From: Halogeometricum sp. S1BR25-6
Lineage (GTDB): Archaea; Halobacteriota; Halobacteria; Halobacteriales; Haloferacaceae
Direction of reading: 5' to 3'
Length of the DNA stretch: 64,000 nt
NCBI RefSeq assembly: GCF_031624495.1
Contig: NZ_JAMQOP010000005.1
Coordinates: 288,748 to 352,747 of the forward strand
Below are positions 9,570-19,303 of this stretch, in pieces. The translations under genes were made by a program, and so were the position numbers. Every line of letters begins with the position of its first letter. The first letter of the stretch is position 1. The notes beneath the pieces are model-generated. The model was not told where the DNA came from, ran no database searches, and saw nothing but the letters and a program-made list of their open reading frames with translations.

Positions 9570-10238
9570 CTACCCGCTCCGCGGCGGAATGACGAGTTCT
9601 GTCCCGATTTGGAGGGTCTTCGGGTCGTCGATGTCGTTGGCGTCCGCGATGCGTCGCCATTCGGTCGGGTCGCCGTACTCCTCGCCGGAGATGGCCCAGA
9701 GGGTGTCGCCCTGCACAACAGTCCGTGTCCGGGTCTGGTCGGTCGTCTCTGCTGCACCGCCCGTCTGCTCCTCGCGGCCCATCTGGAGTCCGGTGAAACT
9801 GACGCTGACGTTCGCGCGGACTGGCGTCCCGTCCGGTCGGAACATGGTGAACGACTTGTCCGCGCTCATGAGGTGGCCGACGAACCCGAACGTCCCCCAG
9901 ACGAACCGACATCTCGGCGGCGCGTGTCGGTCGTCAGCCTTCGTCAAGAGCGCGTCGAGCTTGTCCGTGTACTCGGTTCGTACGTCGGTGCCAGCCTCGT
10001 ACGTGTCGAACAACAGCGTCATCGAGAGCGTCTCCGGCCGTCCGCCGGCGAACTGCGGATCCGCGTTCGTCCGCCCCGCTGTGTTCTGCTGCTCGTAGTT
10101 GACGTCCGTCACCAGCTTGTACTCCGCGGGGTTGAACGTCACCGTGACGGTCCTGTCGTCGTCGACCCGTCCGCTCCGGTCCAGCACCTCGATTCGCGCC
10201 TTCGTGAGTTCCGAACTCGTCGGACGATCGTTCGCCAT
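9570..10238 (-). CDS. eCIS tube-initiator protein with C-terminal LysM domain (Afp7-like)
   Basis: 222 residues. The N-terminal domain (TVTFNPAEYKLVTDVNYEQQ, then MTLLFDTYEAGTDVR) is the CIS tube/Afp7 fold, and residues 172-220 form a LysM (TVVQGDTLWAISGEEYGDPT then WRRIADANDIDDP). This protein links spike hub and tube. Four bases follow the Arg-rich gene and none separate it from the gpD gene. Length is normal for the family. Confidence 0.9.
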   Translation of the reverse strand: MANDRPTSSELTKARIEVLDRSGRVDDDRTVTVTFNPAEYKLVTDVNYEQQNTAGRTNADPQFAGGRPETLSMTLLFDTYEAGTDVRTEYTDKLDALLTKADDRHAPPRCRFVWGTFGFVGHLMSADKSFTMFRPDGTPVRANVSVSFTGLQMGREEQTGGAAETTDQTRTRTVVQGDTLWAISGEEYGDPTEWRRIADANDIDDPKTLQIGTELVIPPRSG

Positions 10239-10241
10239 CAG

Positions 10242-12142
10242 TCAGAGCCCCCGCCGTTCGCGTTCGATGCGCAGCTTGCGTTCCAGTTGACCGTACAATC
10301 GGTCGACGAGTCGATTCACCTCGTATCTGTCTATCGAATCGAGCGGCGACGGAGCGGACGCGGAGGACGAAGGTCGGGCCGGAGGAGAACTCGGCCTTGA
10401 CATCGCTTTGTTCGACGGTTGAGCGGTCGGCACCGTTGGGGTCCGCCCCTCCGACGTGTGGTCCGAGGTACCGAACGTCGGTTCGTCGATTGCGGGCGAG
10501 TCGGCGCCGGACGGCGGGGCAAACCGGTCGCTCGACCGGCGATAGGTGAGCGAACTGCCGCGACTTGAGAACGGTACGGCGGGTACGGTCGAGGAGGCGA
10601 CGGCCAACGGTGGGTCGTCCTCATCCGCCTCGGTCGACGTCCGCGAACCGAATCGGCCATGAGTGATTTCCTCGCCTCTGCGTTCGGGACGGTCACTCCG
10701 TCCGGGCGCGTCGACTCGGGTCGACGACGACCGCGCATCGGGTCGGCGGGCGCGCCCGGTCGAGAGACTCACTCGGGACCGCGTCGCGAGCGAACGTCGG
10801 GCTTCACTCGCCCGCCGAAGCGTCGACCACCGGCCCGTAGTCTGCCGGACGCGCGCGACGAGCCTCGCTCGTTCCGCGTCCAACGGATGGTCGTCCGACC
10901 GCTCCACGTTCGACTGTTCCCCGAAACGGTCGCCGTCCTCGTCCGCCGGTGGTCGGCGCGTCTCGTAGGGAACGGCTGACGTCCCCTCCTCGCGCCCGGT
11001 GGCACCGTCGAGAGGGTCGGTGCGACGAACCGGAGTCGACCGGCCGACGAGGCGCGAAGGCGAGTCGACCGCCGGCGTCGTCGACGAGCGAAGGACGCCG
11101 CAGGACCGCGCGGCGCCACGGACGGCGACGTCGGTCGACGATCCGCGGAGCGTTCCCGCGAGGTGGTCGGGACGGAGGACGGGGACCGTACCGCGTCGAC
11201 CGTCGCGGCCGGTCGGAGCGTGCGACCGAGTGCGTTCGATTGATAGGCGGGACCGCGCGACGGGCGACGGGAAGCCGGCGATGGGAGTTCGAACCGGGGA
11301 CCGAACCGGCATCGCCGACCGGGAAGCGAGGCCGGTCGGAGGGAGTGTACGGAAGGCGCCCCGTTGAGGTCCTTCGACGGTCTCCCTCCCGGTCCCCGTC
11401 TCTTGGACCGAGAGCGAGGACTGCGCTCGGGACTCTCCGAACGCGTCCGGCGAGGCCCTCCCCGGGAGGGGCGGGACGAGGAACGCAGGAGAACGAACGA
11501 TCAGTGAAGGCGAGAGCGCCGACTCGGATCGGGAGTCGTTCCGACCGGCGTTGGATGGACTCCGAGCGCGTCCGACGGTGTTGGTCGTCGCGGGCGAACG
11601 CACCGCGCTCTCGGTTCCAACGCCGACCGGGAGAGGAACGAAGTTCGTTACGTGAGTCGAGATCGGGAACGGACTCGGTGATAACGCCCGCGGAGTCACG
11701 GCGTGCCGGACGTGAACGGCCTCGGGCCGAGCGGCGTCGTTAGCGAGTTGCCCCCGGCCATCGCGTCTTCCGGGAACGCTCGACAATTTCCCTCGTTCGA
11801 CCCCGAGTCGCGCGGTCGACTCGCGGTGAACGGTCTTTCGCGAGACGACTTCGCGGCGAACCGTCTCGTAGGATGCGAGGACAAGGTAGGAGAGGTCGAG
11901 CGCGGCGAGCGGATTCGGCGCGGATCCGGGGGTGCCAACGAGACGGGGTAGAACGCCCGAGAACGGGGAGTGGACGGAGAGGATGCCCGTCCGTCTCGGA
12001 AGGGGCGTGCCGTTCGCTCGGGTCGGCGCGGGCGGCGTCGAGGCGAGCGGTATCTCGGCTCCGGCGGTGAGTGGCTTCACGATGGTACTGGGGGGGTCGC
12101 ACCGGTCGCGACGTCTGCTAGGTAGACGGCGAGAGCGGGCAT
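10242..12142 (-). CDS. Arg/Ser/Pro-rich eCIS protein, probable frameshift near the 5' end
   Basis: Unrecognised low-complexity protein of about 630 residues ending in a charged helix (NRLVDRLYGQLERKLRIERE) that resembles the C-termini of poorly defined proteins found before the LysM gene in eCIS loci. The ATG at 12142 has a good Shine-Dalgarno (GGGAG, 9 bases upstream) and reads MPALAVYLADVATGATPP, but stops after 21 codons. One extra C in the seven-C tract at 12090-12096 would join it to the long frame STIVKPLTAGAEIPLAS. The long frame itself stays open to 12278 without an obvious ribosome site. Either an indel or sequencing error, or real frameshifting. Confidence 0.6.
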
Positions 12143-12162
12143 AATCGTTTCTCCCAGCGGGG

Positions 12163-12336
12163 TCACGGACATCGGACGCGTCGTCCCGTCGGGACATCGC
12201 GCTTCGACGGCGTCGGTGTCTCCGGGTCGGTTGGCGCGTCCTCGCCGGGAGTGAACCCTTCGAGACGCCGCCGGACACCGCGAACAGGCGTGATCAGCAG
12301 TCTTCTGAGCCGCCGTATCGTTTTCTTTATATTCAT
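12163..12336 (-). CDS. Small basic protein, 57 aa, unknown
   Basis: ATG within an AT-rich spot, reading MNIKKTIRRLRRLLITPVRG and continuing to a Pro/Thr-rich tail. Strongly basic N-terminus, unlike the acidic norm here. It fills the gap between the DUF4157 gene and the Arg-rich gene, ending 20 bases before the latter's best start. No family recognised. Coding status rests on position and an open frame only. Confidence 0.35.
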   Translation of the reverse strand: MNIKKTIRRLRRLLITPVRGVRRRLEGFTPGEDAPTDPETPTPSKRDVPTGRRVRCP

Positions 12337-12472
12337 ATCCCGAAGCGGCCCAACACCGACACGACGCTGAGGACTTTTTCGAGCCACTTCTAGAGGTGGG
12401 CTTCTGTTCGGGAGTCCCTATCGTAGGACCGAGCTGCGTCTGCTCAAAGTACGTTCGAGAGCGACAACGGTT

Positions 12473-15400
12473 TCATGCCACCTCCCACTCGGAACTCCCT
12501 TGTTGAATGATCTGATCGCTGGAGAGGATCGCGTCTGCACGCTTTTTGCCGATACCCGAAACCGCCATCAGTTCGTCGAGAGAGGAGATACCGCTCTCTT
12601 CGAGACGGGAGACGATTTCCTCAGCAGTCTTCGGTCCGATGTTTGTGACCTCAACCAAAGTGGCGATGGCCGCGTCCCTCTTGTCGGACGGAAGCTTTTC
12701 GCTCAGTGACAGCCGCCGCGCGATGACGACTGCGGCCGGGGCCCCTGGCATCACCGCTCGAACCTCTCGCGGACCGACTATTTTCTTCGAACGGTCGACT
12801 TTCCAGTTGTTCGGGTTCATCGCGGCATCGTCGGTTGAGGGCGCGCTCCGCTTCATCTTCATCTCGTAGGCCTCTCCGAACACCGCCGTCGGTACCTCTC
12901 GCTCGTAGGGGTTCAGATTCGGGTTACCATGTCTCCCGTAGACAAATTGGACTCGATAGCTCACGACCTTGTTCTCTTGGTCGACGGCTTTTTTGATATC
13001 ACTCTCGAACGCTCGCTCCATCTCTCCGTTGCTTCGGTTCGGGAATGGAGTTAGATTGCGACTGTCGTTAGGCCCGTGAAGTTGATCGCTGAGGAGGTGA
13101 GCCTGCACGTAGAATCCTGGCCTGACGGCTTTCACTTTCGTGTATAGCTTGGAACGGTCCCCTCCCGGACTCCTCGGATTCAATCCGCCAGAATTCGTTG
13201 AGAGCGGTTGCGCGACCATCACCTTCCCGATCTGATCAGAGGTGGACGTGACCGACTGCGTGACCTGTACTGGGATCTGTGTCGGCGGCCGAGCGTCGCT
13301 CTTTCCTCTGTACTTGATGCGCTTCATCAGGTTGTGAATCTGCCTGTAAGCGCGGCTGATGACGCGTCCGCCGCGCTTAGTTATTGGCTGGCCCCGCCGG
13401 TCGCCCGACTTCCGTAGACGGGTCCGCTGTTTATTGATGAGCGAAGCGAGGGTCCGTATCTGGGAGAGGGCGCCGCTGTTTTTCCCGTACTCGTCGTCGC
13501 TCAACATGCTCTCGGCCTTTAGAATCGATATCTCTCTCTCCGCCTCCTCAACCCACTGAACGAGCGGCGTTCGGTCGGATCTGACGACAAGTTCCGAATC
13601 GATCCCGTCGCCCTCGAAGAGCAGTGTGTGCTTTTGATCTCTCACTTCGATAGGTTCCCGAAGCATCCACCACGACTCACGGTCCGTAGATGTCGTAGCT
13701 TCGTCTTCGTCACTCTCACTGTCTATACCGAGTCCACTAAGGATGGACTCCATGCCCCGCATTGCCCGGTCGATGAGCCAGTCGATGGCCTCATCGATGA
13801 CCGCACGAACCGTTCCGACGATCTCGACTATCTTCTCGCCGAGGTCACCGATGCCGAGTTGCTTGGCGAGGAACCCGATGGCGACCGGGATGGCCTTGGC
13901 CAGCCCCTCTTCGAGTATTTTCGCCCCCGACTCGAGGTCGCCGCGCGCGACGCTGCCGACGGTGCTGACGTAGTCGTGGACGATGGCGAGGATGTCACGG
14001 GCGTACTCTATCGCCGAACTGATGGCGTTGAACACGGCTCTGAAACTGTTGATGATCGCTGTGACGCCGGTGGGGTCGACCAAGCTCAGGAGCCAGGTGG
14101 CGGCGCGTTCGACGACGCGCTCCATGATCCACTCTTCGGCCATCTCAAGGACGGAGTCCCAGAGGCCGCTGATCTGTCCCTCGATGTACTCCCAGATGGC
14201 GGCGACCCCACGTTCCTGAACGTCCTTCACGAAGTTCCAGATACCGGTCAGCCGATCGATAGCACCGCGGATACGCTCGACGTTCTCCTCGCCGATGCGC
14301 TCACCGAGCTTCTCCCAGAGCTTCTCGACGCTGACACCGAGGATGTCGAGCGCGAACGAGAGGACGGACTCCAGCGAAGAGAGGTCCGGCGGTTCGAGGC
14401 CGGCATCCCGGAGGCCACGGAAGAGCCACTCGACGAGGCCGCCGCCGAGGTGCGTGAGGGCGTTATCGAAGAAGTTCGAGAAGCCCAGTTTGACGGCTTC
14501 GAGCATGTTCGAGAGGAACGCCACCGGGTCGCGCTTGACATCGTCGATGGCTTGCATCACCCGGGCGACGATACCCTGGATCAGGTCGACGGGGAAGTCC
14601 ATCGCGGCGAGCACGAGGAAGAAAACCTCCCGGAGGACGACGTTGACGAACCCGAGCAGCCGGGAGACGGGTTCTCCGAACCGCGCGACCATCGCCAGCA
14701 CGGTGTCGAACGGCTCGGCCAGCGCTTCGATGGTGATACTGTCCCAGATCTCTGCGAAGAGGCCGCGAATGAGCTCCCAGCTGATGCCGAGGCGTTCGAC
14801 CGCGCCTTCGATACGTGCGCCCGCCTCGGCGAGGACCCCCGACTCCGCCAGTTGCTGGTGGATTGCGTGTCCGCCCGGGAGCAGCGTGATGAACCCCCTG
14901 ACGAGGTTCGCTGCTGTCCGCGGTACCTCCTCACTGGTGAACGGGTTCCGCCCGATGATAACCGTAAGGAGGTCGAAGCCGGGGAGTTCCGAGTCGACGT
15001 GTTCGCTCAGCCAACCGAGGAGGGCGTCCTTGACGCGCGCGAACACCTCCTCGGCCACCGTCCAGGCGAACGACCCTACGTCGGCGACGAATTCCAACAC
15101 CTGCGTCGCCAGCGAGCGGAGGTTAGTCGCCAGATTCAGCAAGTTCTCGGGCTGAATCGCTTTCCACGCCTCCGTGAACAGGTCACCCAACCGATCGATG
15201 AGCCCCGTGAACGTCTCTATCTGCGTCGTCAGCCACTTCGCCGTCTCCTCAACGGTCCCCTGCTCGCGCATCCGTTCGAGGTGTTCCTCTTTATCGATGA
15301 ACAGCAGGAAGTCCTCAAGTATCTCCGTCGGGGTCGCCTCAACCTCCTCGTCGCGGAGCGGATCGTAACCGAGGACCTTCTTCACGAGCGGCCACAGACC

Positions 15401-16861
15401 GTTCTCCGTCAGGAACCCCTCGGCGACGCCGATAGCCGCCTCCTTGACCAACTCGACAATCCGGTCGACGGTCGACCAGAAGAATTCTTTCACTTCCCCG
15501 TACAGGGGTGTGAATTTCTCTTCGATGATGTCGAACGTGTCGAATACGTCTAGGAGACCGATTTCGTCGGCCGCCGCCTTCAGCGTGTCCCAGACGCGCT
15601 TCAGCGTGATGTCCGGGGCGTTCTTGCGTATCCACTCGAACGCCTCCTGCACTACCTCGTATTCCTTCAATGCGTCGTAGACGTCGGCGCCGAACGGCAG
15701 CAGTTCGACGAACCCTTGAAACAGATTCTCCGCATTGAACACCACGTCGGAGTCCGACACTGGGTTGTACCCGACAAGCACGGTCACTAGGGTGAAACCG
15801 GGGATGCGCCTCGCTATCTTCTTCGCATCGATTCCTGGTAGATCGTCAAGGCTGAACCGCTGCACCTGTGGGACAGTCGCGGGTGCTTCGTCCTGTTGGA
15901 CGACGTGCGTCGCCTCGTGCGCCATCAGACCGAGGTCGTACGTCGACTCACCCCTCCCGAGGAAGATGTGGTTCCGATGCGTGAACGCCCGCGCGTGGAG
16001 GCTCCGCACCGCCGTCGCGGCCGTCGTGTCGGTGTGGACTCGCACGCCGCTTAGGTCCGCCCCAAGCCGCGGTTCGACGCGGCGTCGAACGCTCTCCGGG
16101 ACGGGAGCGCCGCCGCCCGGACGGCGAACCGCCGCGACCGTCTCGGGTGGGACATCCTCCTTCTCACCCCATGGACCGCTCCGCCGCGTCTGCAGGAGTT
16201 CATCCTCCTCCTCGTCCGTTTCGACAATCGCTCGACGGGCCGCTTCACTCCACCCGTCCGCGGGGAGCGTCGAAATCACGGGCGCGGGAGCGTTCGTCGT
16301 TACCGCGCGCGCGACAGCGTCCGCCTCGCGTTCGTATCGACCGGCCGGTTGCCCGACCCGGAGCTTCGGGAAGACGCCGTGCGCCGCCGGTCCGCCGGTC
16401 GGCGACGACGGTGACGGCGGCACCGGTGGTGCCTCAGGCGCCGGAAGGGTGGCCGTCATCTGCACTGTCGTATTCGGCATCTCATCTCGTTTGATCGATT
16501 CCTCGGACTCCCGATCGTCCCGTGGCTCCGACGCTCGATTTCCTGCGTTCTCGCTCTTCGACCGCGACTCGGTCGAGTGCGACGCCGGGGACGTCTGTGA
16601 CGTCGAAGCCGCGCACGACGGAGACGACATTGCGGCCAGACCCGCGGGGCCACTGCCTTTCCGACGGAGCGCTTGGACAGCCCGGTTACCCGCCGTCTGC
16701 TGGAGTTGAACGATGGACGCGGCGTGGATTCCGCCGTCGACGGCGTCGCCGCGACGCGTCGCGGCAGACCGCTCCTCACTTCGTGCGTTCGGGTTCGTCC
16801 GTCCGCTCCGTCGGGTCCGTGCCGCTTCGTCCGACGTGCCGCGGGTTCGTTCGGTTCTCAT
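12473..16861 (-). CDS. Giant DUF4157 (eCIS core domain) protein with C-terminal nuclease-like and HhH domains; probable cargo
   Basis: 1462 residues. Residues 1-250 are disordered and Ser/Arg-rich; about 255-325 is the eCIS core domain DUF4157 with H315-E-A-T-H319 and following VVQQ, a zinc-metallopeptidase-like motif. Residues about 340-1080 are long amphipathic helices with a module repeated near residues 364, 498 and 637 (G-Y/R-N/D-P). The C-terminal part has RPGFYVQAHLLSDQLHGP with H1255 and RNLTPFPNRSN, resembling the His-Asn nuclease toxin domains on bacterial DUF4157 proteins, then two helix-hairpin-helix motifs (TNIGPKTAEEI, SGIGKKRADAI). DUF4157 proteins are known as eCIS-linked cargo. 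Nuclease activity is inferred. No immunity gene is adjacent. The long antisense frames are shadows. Confidence 0.85.
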   Translation of the reverse strand: MRTERTRGTSDEAARTRRSGRTNPNARSEERSAATRRGDAVDGGIHAASIVQLQQTAGNRAVQALRRKGSGPAGLAAMSSPSCAASTSQTSPASHSTESRSKSENAGNRASEPRDDRESEESIKRDEMPNTTVQMTATLPAPEAPPVPPSPSSPTGGPAAHGVFPKLRVGQPAGRYEREADAVARAVTTNAPAPVISTLPADGWSEAARRAIVETDEEEDELLQTRRSGPWGEKEDVPPETVAAVRRPGGGAPVPESVRRRVEPRLGADLSGVRVHTDTTAATAVRSLHARAFTHRNHIFLGRGESTYDLGLMAHEATHVVQQDEAPATVPQVQRFSLDDLPGIDAKKIARRIPGFTLVTVLVGYNPVSDSDVVFNAENLFQGFVELLPFGADVYDALKEYEVVQEAFEWIRKNAPDITLKRVWDTLKAAADEIGLLDVFDTFDIIEEKFTPLYGEVKEFFWSTVDRIVELVKEAAIGVAEGFLTENGLWPLVKKVLGYDPLRDEEVEATPTEILEDFLLFIDKEEHLERMREQGTVEETAKWLTTQIETFTGLIDRLGDLFTEAWKAIQPENLLNLATNLRSLATQVLEFVADVGSFAWTVAEEVFARVKDALLGWLSEHVDSELPGFDLLTVIIGRNPFTSEEVPRTAANLVRGFITLLPGGHAIHQQLAESGVLAEAGARIEGAVERLGISWELIRGLFAEIWDSITIEALAEPFDTVLAMVARFGEPVSRLLGFVNVVLREVFFLVLAAMDFPVDLIQGIVARVMQAIDDVKRDPVAFLSNMLEAVKLGFSNFFDNALTHLGGGLVEWLFRGLRDAGLEPPDLSSLESVLSFALDILGVSVEKLWEKLGERIGEENVERIRGAIDRLTGIWNFVKDVQERGVAAIWEYIEGQISGLWDSVLEMAEEWIMERVVERAATWLLSLVDPTGVTAIINSFRAVFNAISSAIEYARDILAIVHDYVSTVGSVARGDLESGAKILEEGLAKAIPVAIGFLAKQLGIGDLGEKIVEIVGTVRAVIDEAIDWLIDRAMRGMESILSGLGIDSESDEDEATTSTDRESWWMLREPIEVRDQKHTLLFEGDGIDSELVVRSDRTPLVQWVEEAEREISILKAESMLSDDEYGKNSGALSQIRTLASLINKQRTRLRKSGDRRGQPITKRGGRVISRAYRQIHNLMKRIKYRGKSDARPPTQIPVQVTQSVTSTSDQIGKVMVAQPLSTNSGGLNPRSPGGDRSKLYTKVKAVRPGFYVQAHLLSDQLHGPNDSRNLTPFPNRSNGEMERAFESDIKKAVDQENKVVSYRVQFVYGRHGNPNLNPYEREVPTAVFGEAYEMKMKRSAPSTDDAAMNPNNWKVDRSKKIVGPREVRAVMPGAPAAVVIARRLSLSEKLPSDKRDAAIATLVEVTNIGPKTAEEIVSRLEESGISSLDELMAVSGIGKKRADAILSSDQIIQQGSSEWEVA

Positions 16862-16865
16862 GGTC

Positions 16866-19151
16866 TCACGTCGGATCCTCCCAGTAGTTGCCGAACGCTT
16901 CGGGGGAGACCAGCGTCCCAGTCTTCTGTAACTCGCGTTTCACCGCTTTGACGACGTGCGCCATCCGCACGCTTTCGCCCGCGTCGGCGGCCATGAACGC
17001 GGCGGTCAGCGCGGCGTTCTTCACGTTGCCGCCGGTCAGTTCCAGCGTCGAGAGGAACTCGAAGTCGAGTTCCTCGACCGGCGTCTCCGGGGGAAACACA
17101 CTGCGCCATATCCCCTCGCGCGCCGCCCGAGTCGGGCGGGGGAACTCCACGCACAGGTGGATACGGCGGGTGAACGCCTCGTCGATGTTACGCTTGAAGT
17201 TCGTCGTGAGGACGACGACGCCGTCGTACGCCTCGACGCGCTGGAGAAGATAGTTCACCTCGACGTTCGCGTAGCGGTCGTGCGCGTCCCGAACCTCCGA
17301 GCGCTTGCCGAACAGCGCGTCGGCCTCGTCGAACAGCAACACAGCGTCGCCCTTCCCCGCTTCGTCGAAGACGCGACCGAGGTTCTTCTCCGTCTCGCCG
17401 ACGTACTTGCTCACGACCGAGGAGAGATCAACGCGGTAGAGGTCGAGTCCCGCCTCTCGGGCGACGATGCTCGCCGCCATCGTCTTGCCGGTTCCTGAGG
17501 GGCCGCTGAAGAGCGCGATGAGCCCGGTACCGGCGGCGTAGCGCTCGGCGAACCCCCAGTCGTCGTAGACGGTTCCACGATGGGCGACGTGGGCGGCCAC
17601 TTCGCGGAGTTGCACCATCTGTTCGGGCGGGAGGACGATGTCTTCCCACGCGTACGGCTGCGGGACTGCCTGCGCGAGGTCGGTCAGCGACCCGCCCGCC
17701 TGGTGTCGACAGGCGTCGTACAGTGCCGCGACGCTCGGCTCCTCTCCGTCCGTCGTCTGACGAGCGGTCTCGACGGCGTCGCGAATCGCACCGGATGTGA
17801 GCCGGAATTTCGACGCCAGCGCGTCCGCCTCGTCGTCGCCGACGCCGGTCGACGCGAGCGCCGCCCGCCAGAGTCGTCGCCGAGCCTCAGTGCCGGGGAC
17901 CGACAGCGCCAGCGCCGTGAAGACGTGCGTCGACGGTGGCGTCTGTGGCTGCCATTCGGTTCCACCCGAGAGCACGACCGGGCCGGGGAACTCGTCCACC
18001 GCCCCGGCGAGGCGTTCCCGCTCGTCGTGCGACAGTGAGTCGAAGTTTCGCACCGAGAGAGCGGCCCCCCGAAGCAGCCCTTCACGCCCGACGCGGGCGA
18101 GCGTCGTCGAGAGTCCGAGCGGCGCGTCGGTTAGCTGCGAGGCATCGATGGCGAGCAACGCCGCGTCGCGGGCACGACTGCGACTCACCGCGGCCGCCAC
18201 CGCATGCCGACCGGACCCGCGCGGGCCCCAAGCGTACGCCATCGGCGGACGGGATTCCCCCCTCGTCCGCGAATCGGGGTCGGGCAGCGGGTTCGAGTTC
18301 CGCACGCGGTGGTCGGACTCCGCGTCGAGAAGTCGGTCCAGTGCGGTCCGCGCGCATGTCGAAAGTCCGAGCGTCCGCGTGAGGTCTGAGCCGTCAGCGG
18401 AGACGTCATCGGCGACGACGAGTTCGGCGACGCCGTCGAGTTCCGGGTCGACGTCGTCAGCACCGAGGAGGTACTCTGCGATTCGCTCGTCGACGGTCAC
18501 CGGGCGGGAGCGGAGCGGTCGCTCGTCGCTCTCGCGGAGTCGAAGCAGGTTGTGGCGCCGGAGCGGACCGCCACGGGCGAACAGCCGCCGGAGGACTGCC
18601 GACTCGTCGCCGTCTCGGGCGAGGACAGTGCAGACGAGGCCGATAGTCGGCCGCTTCGCCGTCACGTCGTCGTGCAGGTACGAGTACAGCGTCTCGTAGC
18701 GTGCGTCGTGCGTCGGGGCGAATGCGAGTAACAGCGCGTCCACGTCCGCTGCGGAGAGGTCGAACTGGTCCGCCAAGTGGGCAAGGCGAAGGTCTGTCCC
18801 GGCCGCGAGCGTACGGCGCACCCTCGCTGCGACGATATCTGCCCGCTCGTCGACGGTCACTAGGAGGTCCGGATTCGGCGGTGGACGTTCGCCCGTCCCC
18901 GCTCCGTTCGCTTCGTCGGACCGGACGCGACCCGCGACATCGGCAGGAAATAGCACGTCGACTGTCTCATCGGAGACGTACAGCCCGCGTAACTCGTCCA
19001 CGACGCCGTCTCCAGCCGCCCACCACGTTTCTAGGTGGTATCGGAGGAGGATATCGAGTCGTTCCAGCGCGTCGCGGATGTGGTCGGTGCTGTCGACGTA
19101 CGGTTCCACCGCGAGAGAGGAATCCGTCCATCTGTCGGTCACGCTCGCCAC
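16866..19151 (-). CDS. eCIS AAA+ ATPase (Afp15-like)
   Basis: 761 residues, GTG start. The N-terminal half is a winged/inactive region; a degenerate first ATPase module (YAWGPRGSGRHAVAAAVSRS) precedes the catalytic one, with Walker A GPSGTGKT at residues 550-557, Walker B LLFDEADALF about residue 605, and arginine-finger region TNFKRNIDEAFTRRI. This matches the ATPase found in nearly all eCIS loci and thought to act in assembly or cargo handling. It overlaps a possible 52-codon ORF upstream and ends four bases before the DUF4157 gene, fitting a cargo-loading partnership. Confidence 0.92.
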   Translation of the reverse strand: MASVTDRWTDSSLAVEPYVDSTDHIRDALERLDILLRYHLETWWAAGDGVVDELRGLYVSDETVDVLFPADVAGRVRSDEANGAGTGERPPPNPDLLVTVDERADIVAARVRRTLAAGTDLRLAHLADQFDLSAADVDALLLAFAPTHDARYETLYSYLHDDVTAKRPTIGLVCTVLARDGDESAVLRRLFARGGPLRRHNLLRLRESDERPLRSRPVTVDERIAEYLLGADDVDPELDGVAELVVADDVSADGSDLTRTLGLSTCARTALDRLLDAESDHRVRNSNPLPDPDSRTRGESRPPMAYAWGPRGSGRHAVAAAVSRSRARDAALLAIDASQLTDAPLGLSTTLARVGREGLLRGAALSVRNFDSLSHDERERLAGAVDEFPGPVVLSGGTEWQPQTPPSTHVFTALALSVPGTEARRRLWRAALASTGVGDDEADALASKFRLTSGAIRDAVETARQTTDGEEPSVAALYDACRHQAGGSLTDLAQAVPQPYAWEDIVLPPEQMVQLREVAAHVAHRGTVYDDWGFAERYAAGTGLIALFSGPSGTGKTMAASIVAREAGLDLYRVDLSSVVSKYVGETEKNLGRVFDEAGKGDAVLLFDEADALFGKRSEVRDAHDRYANVEVNYLLQRVEAYDGVVVLTTNFKRNIDEAFTRRIHLCVEFPRPTRAAREGIWRSVFPPETPVEELDFEFLSTLELTGGNVKNAALTAAFMAADAGESVRMAHVVKAVKRELQKTGTLVSPEAFGNYWEDPT

Positions 19152-19297
19152 CCCAGAACGTCGGGAAGATCGACAGCGGACGGATGTCCGCTGGTAGCTG
19201 CATCTAAACCGCCCGAAACGCCACGGTTCCGCGTCCGCTCTCCGGCATCGACGCTATCGGCGAGGCGTCCGAGATGGGGGAGAGTGATGGCGGTCAT
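19139..19297 (-). CDS. Possible small eCIS protein, 52 aa
   Basis: An ATG seven bases after the tube-2 stop opens a 52-codon frame (MTAITLPHLGRLADSVDAGE...) that ends 13 bases inside the ATPase gene. Bacterial loci often have a small gene (Afp6/Pvc6) near this place, but I see no clear similarity. The tight spacing is the only support. Confidence 0.3.
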   Translation of the reverse strand: MTAITLPHLGRLADSVDAGERTRNRGVSGGLDAATSGHPSAVDLPDVLGWRA

Positions 19298-19303
19298 CGA
19301 CGG

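Noticed and set aside
8868..10400. 510-codon plus-strand frame across gpD and LysM genes
   Set aside because: Antisense shadow rich in Arg and Val with no recognisable motif; it crosses three well-supported minus-strand genes.
10949..11743. 264-codon Arg-rich plus frame opposite the Arg-rich eCIS gene
   Set aside because: The region is low complexity and open in several frames; only the minus frame ends in the charged helix expected in this locus.
13628..15553. 641-codon plus-strand frame across the DUF4157 gene
   Set aside because: Composition-driven shadow; the minus frame has clear domain motifs and operon context, while this frame has none.
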